The translations under genes and the position numbers were made by a program. A stretch of 10,000 nucleotides of DNA, from assembly GCA_020216655.1 (NCBI GenBank), contig JAIWNU010000047.1, positions 1 to 10,000 on the forward strand, read 5' to 3'. Origin of the DNA: Treponema sp. GTDB taxonomy: Bacteria; Spirochaetota; Spirochaetia; Treponematales; Breznakiellaceae. Shown piece after piece: positions 6,062 through 10,000 of this stretch. Under the pieces are notes generated by a model that searched no databases, had not been told where the DNA came from, and saw nothing but the letters and a program-made list of their open reading frames with translations. Every line of letters starts with the position of its first letter. The stretch's first letter is position 1.

Positions 6062-6844
6062 TCAGCGGCCCCGGCGCTTCCAGCGGATATAGACCTGGCG
6101 GCCCGGGCCGTTTTCCTGGGCCCGCTCTTCTATTTCGAACTGGGGAATGGCCCGGAAGAGGTCCCCCAGCTTTTTAAAGCCGTAGTTCCGGGGATCAAAT
6201 TCACTGGACCGGTTGGTAATATTCTGGCCCACCGAACCGAGGTAGGCCCAGCCGGATTCGTCCGCCAGGTCATCCACCGCATTCCGTAAAAGCGACAGGA
6301 GCCGCCGGTCCACCTTAAAGTCCTTTTGGCTCCTGGTTGCGGTCTTTACCTCATCTTCTTCCGATTCTTCCTGCTGTTCCTTGAGTATTTCTGTATAAAT
6401 AAACTTGTCGCAGGCTGCCACAAAAGCCTTGGGGGTCTTTTTCTCCCCAAATCCGTACACAGTCCGGCCGCTTTCGCGGATCCGGGCCGCGAGGCGGGTA
6501 AAGTCCGAATCGCTCGAGACGATGCAAAAGCCGTCGAGCCGTTCTGTATACAAAAGGTCCATGGCATCGATAATCATGGCGCTGTCGGTGGCATTTTTGC
6601 CCGTTGTATAGGAAAACTGCTGGATCGGCTGAATGGCGTATTCTAAAAGCCGGTCCTTCCAGGACCTTAAGTTAGTACTGGTCCAGTCGCCGTAAATGCG
6701 TTTTACGCTGGCCACTCCGTACTTCGCAACTTCGTTTAAGAGCCCGTCGATAATTGCAGGCTGGGTATTGTCCGCATCAATAAGAACCGCCAGTTTTGGT
6801 TGGTTTATAACCGGCGGGGATGCAGAAAAGGGGAGCAATGGCAT
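6062..6844 (-). CDS. NYN-domain (PIN-like) nuclease with C-terminal LOTUS/OST-HTH-like domain
   Basis: This 260-residue protein has two parts. Residues about 17-155 form an NYN domain of the LabA/PIN type, with acidic metal-site residues: LIDADN (Asp23, Asp25, Asn26), Asp87 in KNATDSAMIIDA, and Asp112 and Asp114 in VSSDSDF. Such folds are metal-dependent RNases. A charged Glu-rich linker follows (about 157-170). Residues about 176-255 (from DRRLLSLLRNAVDDL to QVYIRWKRR) look like a LOTUS/OST-HTH winged-helix domain, a likely RNA or G-quadruplex binder. The ATG at 6844 is chosen over an in-frame GTG at 6865 because GAGAGG lies 9 nt upstream of it. It is the third gene behind XPB, 13 nt after the preceding stop. 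The cellular target is unknown. Confidence 0.88.
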   Translation of the reverse strand: MPLLPFSASPPVINQPKLAVLIDADNTQPAIIDGLLNEVAKYGVASVKRIYGDWTSTNLRSWKDRLLEYAIQPIQQFSYTTGKNATDSAMIIDAMDLLYTERLDGFCIVSSDSDFTRLAARIRESGRTVYGFGEKKTPKAFVAACDKFIYTEILKEQQEESEEDEVKTATRSQKDFKVDRRLLSLLRNAVDDLADESGWAYLGSVGQNITNRSSEFDPRNYGFKKLGDLFRAIPQFEIEERAQENGPGRQVYIRWKRRGR

Positions 6845-6853
6845 ATATAGGTA

Positions 6854-6859
6854 CCTCTC
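6854..6859 (-). promoter_or_regulatory. Ribosome binding site of the NYN gene
   Basis: GAGAGG lies 9 nt before the ATG at 6844 and overlaps the stop codon of the upstream gene (6858-6860). The alternative GTG at 6865 has no such site. Confidence 0.6.
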
Positions 6860-9080
6860 AATCACTAAAAATAGATCGTTTAAGCCGCCTGAGGAGGCTG
6901 ATTTTTCCTACGGCCAGGGTAAACACCTCGCCTTCGGGATACTGTTCTGCCCTAAGCATAAGCTCGGCTCCAGATTTTTCAAGGGCCAGGGGACGGACAA
7001 TAGCCCGGTTGGCCTCTCCCTTGGGGCCCCGCCAGTAAAGCTCCACAAGCGCCCCCTGGGACAGGGCCTGTTCGGCGAGCCTGACCTTGCCGACATAATC
7101 GAGGCCCCGGGCTTCGAGTTTTTCGTAGCGCACCGCCGCCGCGACGAGCTGGGTTTCATCAAGAATGAGCCTCCGGTCAATGCGGGCCGCAAGTTCATCC
7201 CTTTGTTCTCTGGTAAACTGCTTTTGTTCGAGTTTTGCATGCAGATCCGCAAGCAGCTTCTGGGCCGCTTCTCCGTCCGTATCTGCAGAAGCTTGGGACG
7301 GTATGGCTTGAGTCTGGATAATGGAGCCCGCATTAAAAGGCCCTGTGTGCCGAGCGGAACTTTTTCCAAAGTATGAAAACCGTCCTGGCTGCTGATGGAC
7401 AGTGCTAGAGGCGGACCGCATGCCTTCCCCGCTGCGTCCAGGGCTTTCCGGGTAGTTTTCCCGAGCGGCTAATCGGGAAGTTTCTGGCCGGGCAAGAGTA
7501 TCGAGCCCCGCCTTTTCCAGCACTTCTAAAAGCTGATTTTCGTCGGTCATCCTGAGGAGGTAGACCCCTGGAGCCAGTTCCCGGTCTATAAAACCGGCGA
7601 CCAGATCCAATTCGGCAATATACCGCCGTTCTGGAGCTAAGGTTAGGACCAAACCTTTATAGAGTGCCGCCGATTCATAGCGGCGGGCCCACTCTTCCAG
7701 GGACCATGCGATACTTTGAACGACCGGTTTCTGAGCCAATTGTTCAAGCAGACGGAGAATCTCATCTACCTTAAAGCCCCTATCTAAAGCCCTGACTAGG
7801 CCTTCTTGAGACAGCTCAAGTTTAAGCGTTTGGCCCTGTTCTTCTGGCCGGCAAAACTGGATAAGCTGGCATAATTTTGTCATGGGGATTTCTGGATATA
7901 CAATGACGGAAAAACTTGCATCACATACAATACTGGGCTGCTGTGTTTGATTGGCACAGGCACAGGATGCGCTGGTTCTGACAAAGCCCTTTTCCTGGGG
8001 AGCAACGAGGAAAGCCTTTTCCATGGCCCTGAGGAGGGCTTTAAAAAAGGTGAGGGGGTCCACACCAGCATAATGATGAGCGGGCCCCGCATGAACAGAA
8101 GCACCCCGTTCTCCGAAACGGCGGCGCAGGGTACGCTGCTCCTCCAGGAGCCAAAAGCGCCTGAGGAGCCCTTCGCTGTACAACACAGCCTGCTGCATGC
8201 TATCAAGAAGACCCTGTACAAGCCGAGCCCAGTTTTGCAAGCGTTCCCGGGACAGGCGGCGGCCAGAGTCGTCCAATTCCAATTCTACCGCAACGAGGGC
8301 TGCGGCTAAGTATTCGAGCATCTCGCAAGTTTCAAGGGATGCAAAAGCTTCCAGGCGGTCTTCATCAATATGATGATGTCCCTCTTCGATTCTGAGGAGT
8401 CCTATATATTCTAAGGCTTGAATCAGCTCGTAGGCCCGCTCATGCCCCCCGGCCTGAGCAAAGAGGGTATCCAGATCCTGCTGAGATCTTTTCTTTAATG
8501 TACCGTCGGATTTAAAAACTTCTTTGGTATGGTACAGCCAGCCTAGGATTGAGCCAAGGGCAAGCACCGGTGAAACAGGAGCTTCGGGCGGCGGACTTGT
8601 CAGGGGGGAGGCGGTAAATAAAATCGACAGATCACTAAATATCGGAGTGAGTACCGGCGCAAGCAAGGGATTCAGATTCAGCCGGGGCTGGCCTTCTTCC
8701 GTTGTTCTGAAAATGATGAGCCGTTCTTCCAAATTAAGGACAATGCCGTAGAGGTCCGCAAAACTATAGTCCCCTTCGAAAAAGAGGGCTAAATCCTGGA
8801 GCGTCCCCGACCCAAGAAGGCCTACGGCGGCAATGCAGCGCCGGTCCGTATCATCCAGAAGGCAGGCGATTCGTTTCTGAATCTCCTGACGGGAAAGAAA
8901 GGCCGCCAAATCATCGATAAGCCGCTGTTTGTTAAAGGGGGTTTTTATATCCCCCAAATAACTGCGGAGTATGTCGAAAAAGGGGGCCTCCGGCAGCTGC
9001 ATAAGGGCGGCTTTCCAGGATTCGACCGGGGGAAACTGGGGCGATAAAGTCGTTGTCCATGGGGCATTATGCAAGCTCAT
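6858..9080 (-). CDS. XPB-associated protein with Helicase_C_3-like region and WYL-like C-terminus
   Basis: This is a 740-residue soluble protein with no signal peptide or membrane helix. The N-terminal half is helical (about 20-350), with regions resembling small winged-helix units. Residues about 385-510 (from PSIVCDASFSVIVYPE to ELAPGVYLLR) resemble the Helicase_C_3 domain, also found near the N-terminus of XPB/Ssl2 and in the partner protein encoded beside actinobacterial XPB. Residues about 530-605 are a Ser/Pro/Gly/Gln-rich, probably disordered linker. Residues about 606-650 are a charged helix. Residues about 662-735 read like a WYL-type beta barrel (ALVELYWRGPKGEANRAIVR, then AVGKISLLRRL). 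No Walker motifs or nuclease motif were seen. The ATG lies inside the XPB 3' end (14-nt overlap) with only a weak ribosome site, implying translational coupling. Role as XPB partner is inferred from family and position. Confidence 0.75.
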   Translation of the reverse strand: MSLHNAPWTTTLSPQFPPVESWKAALMQLPEAPFFDILRSYLGDIKTPFNKQRLIDDLAAFLSRQEIQKRIACLLDDTDRRCIAAVGLLGSGTLQDLALFFEGDYSFADLYGIVLNLEERLIIFRTTEEGQPRLNLNPLLAPVLTPIFSDLSILFTASPLTSPPPEAPVSPVLALGSILGWLYHTKEVFKSDGTLKKRSQQDLDTLFAQAGGHERAYELIQALEYIGLLRIEEGHHHIDEDRLEAFASLETCEMLEYLAAALVAVELELDDSGRRLSRERLQNWARLVQGLLDSMQQAVLYSEGLLRRFWLLEEQRTLRRRFGERGASVHAGPAHHYAGVDPLTFFKALLRAMEKAFLVAPQEKGFVRTSASCACANQTQQPSIVCDASFSVIVYPEIPMTKLCQLIQFCRPEEQGQTLKLELSQEGLVRALDRGFKVDEILRLLEQLAQKPVVQSIAWSLEEWARRYESAALYKGLVLTLAPERRYIAELDLVAGFIDRELAPGVYLLRMTDENQLLEVLEKAGLDTLARPETSRLAARENYPESPGRSGEGMRSASSTVHQQPGRFSYFGKSSARHTGPFNAGSIIQTQAIPSQASADTDGEAAQKLLADLHAKLEQKQFTREQRDELAARIDRRLILDETQLVAAAVRYEKLEARGLDYVGKVRLAEQALSQGALVELYWRGPKGEANRAIVRPLALEKSGAELMLRAEQYPEGEVFTLAVGKISLLRRLKRSIFSD

Positions 9081-10000
9081 CTTCGGTCCAGTGTTGAATG
9101 GTGTATTTATAGCCCTGTTCAGCGAGGAATTTTTGGCGGTTCGCAGCGAATTCTTCTTCTACGGTGAACCGGGACACCAGGGTATAAAAATAGGAGTTTC
9201 GGTTTTTTGGCCTCAGGATGCGGCCAAGCCGCTGGGCTTCTTCCTGCCGGGAACCGAAAGACCCGGAAACCTGTATTGCCATAGAAGCATCGGGAAGGTC
9301 GATGGCAAAATTGGCTACCTTGGAAACTACAATAAGCCGGAGCTCCCCCTGTTTGAACCGGCGGTAAATGGCTTCCCGTTCTGCATGGGGGGTTTGTCCG
9401 GTAATAAGGGGCGCTTTAAGTGCCCGGGCCAGCTCAGATAGCTGGGAAAGGTATTGGCCGATTACCAAGATCCGGTCGTCGCGGTGGTTTTCGATAAGCT
9501 GCTCTACTACGGGAATTTTAAGGGGATTCTCGCTGGCGATCCGGTATTTGGACCGCTGGTTCGCCACCGCATAGGGTATTTTTAAGTTCTCTGGCAGATC
9601 CAAGCGGATTTCGGTGCAGAGGGCTTCCGCAATCCAGCCCTTGGTTTCAAGGTCTTTCCAGGGTACATCGTAGCGTTTGGGGCCGACGAGACTAAAAACC
9701 GCATCTTCCGCCCCATCTTCCCGCACCAGTGTGGCGGTTAGTCCCAGGCGCCGCACAGCCTGCAGCTCCGCGGTAACCCGGAATACCGGAGCGGGCAGCA
9801 TGTGGACTTCGTCGTAAATGATAAGCCCCCAGGCCCGTTTTCGGAACAGTTTAAAGTGGGGGAAATCCGCATCCTTGTTGGGCCGCCAGGTAAGGATTTG
9901 ATAGGTAGCCACCGTCACCGGGGCCACGGATTTTTCATCCCCCGTATATTCGGCGATCTGTTCAGGCACAAGACTTGTTTTGTCTAAGAGTTCATCAATC
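9067..10000 (-). CDS. XPB/Rad25-family DNA repair helicase, C-terminal part
   Basis: About 310 C-terminal residues are visible; the frame stays open to the right edge and the start lies outside. Motifs in order: VTVATYQIL (motif Ia/Ib region), DEVH box (9802-9813), GLTATLVREDG with motif III TAT and the XPB-specific R-E-D triplet (9715-9723), GPKRYDVPWKDLETKGWIA as in XPB proteins, then the second RecA domain with LITGQTPHAERE, VSKVANFAIDLPDA (motif V) and QEEAQRLGRILRPK (motif VI). XPB is a 3'-5' superfamily 2 ATPase acting in nucleotide excision repair and promoter opening in eukaryotes; its role in bacteria is unsettled. The stop at 9067 overlaps the next gene. The C-terminus lacks any fused nuclease domain. 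Confidence 0.95.
   Translation of the reverse strand, partial: IDELLDKTSLVPEQIAEYTGDEKSVAPVTVATYQILTWRPNKDADFPHFKLFRKRAWGLIIYDEVHMLPAPVFRVTAELQAVRRLGLTATLVREDGAEDAVFSLVGPKRYDVPWKDLETKGWIAEALCTEIRLDLPENLKIPYAVANQRSKYRIASENPLKIPVVEQLIENHRDDRILVIGQYLSQLSELARALKAPLITGQTPHAEREAIYRRFKQGELRLIVVSKVANFAIDLPDASMAIQVSGSFGSRQEEAQRLGRILRPKNRNSYFYTLVSRFTVEEEFAANRQKFLAEQGYKYTIQHWTEDELA

Noticed and set aside
6883..6899. AGCC-CCT-AGG-GGCT symmetric block followed by a T-run on the plus strand, as a terminator
   Set aside because: The loop is a single base, the element lies within the coding end of the 740-residue gene, and no plus-strand gene ends there.
6696..7376. A 226-codon plus-strand open frame across the end of the NYN gene and the 740-residue gene
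   Set aside because: It spans two real genes on the other strand, has no family resemblance and no initiation signal.
1..10000. CRISPR array, tRNA, rRNA, insertion sequence or phage attachment site
   Set aside because: No regularly spaced repeats, cloverleaf-like segments, transposase or integrase reading frames were seen on either strand.

Overview
The window most likely comes from a spirochaete, probably Treponema-like. The evidence is indirect: an XPB/Rad25-type helicase as found in spirochaetes, an OppA lipoprotein with a loose lipobox, and mixed base composition with strong GGAGG-type ribosome binding sites. No rRNA or marker gene is present, so the genus is inference.

Left part (1-4927, minus strand): a peptide ABC transporter operon in the order oppA-oppB-oppC-oppD-oppF, read right to left, with oppF cut by the left edge. 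OppA is the lipid-anchored binding protein, OppB and OppC form the membrane channel, and OppD and OppF are the ATPases. Gaps from oppB to oppF are 2-20 nt. The 186-nt gap between oppA and oppB is instead packed with RNA hairpins, including a 10-bp stem closed by a UUCG loop. That suggests partial termination or mRNA processing, so that oppA is made in excess. A good promoter lies upstream of oppA.

Middle (4928-6058): a divergent intergenic region with back-to-back promoters, then a single plus-strand gene for a PlsC-like acyltransferase. Its promoter lies so close to the ATG that the mRNA may be leaderless. The gene ends in an in-frame 27-bp tandem duplication that doubles the stop codon.

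Right part (6062-10000, minus strand): three tightly coupled genes, read right to left. They are an XPB-family DNA helicase (N-terminal part outside the window), a 740-residue protein with a Helicase_C_3-like central region and a WYL-like C-terminus, and an NYN (PIN-like) nuclease with a C-terminal LOTUS/OST-HTH-like domain. XPB overlaps the second gene by 14 nt, and the second and third are 13 nt apart. This looks like a DNA or RNA processing module: helicase, accessory protein and nuclease. It is the most interesting part of the window. No tRNA, rRNA, CRISPR array or insertion sequence was seen.
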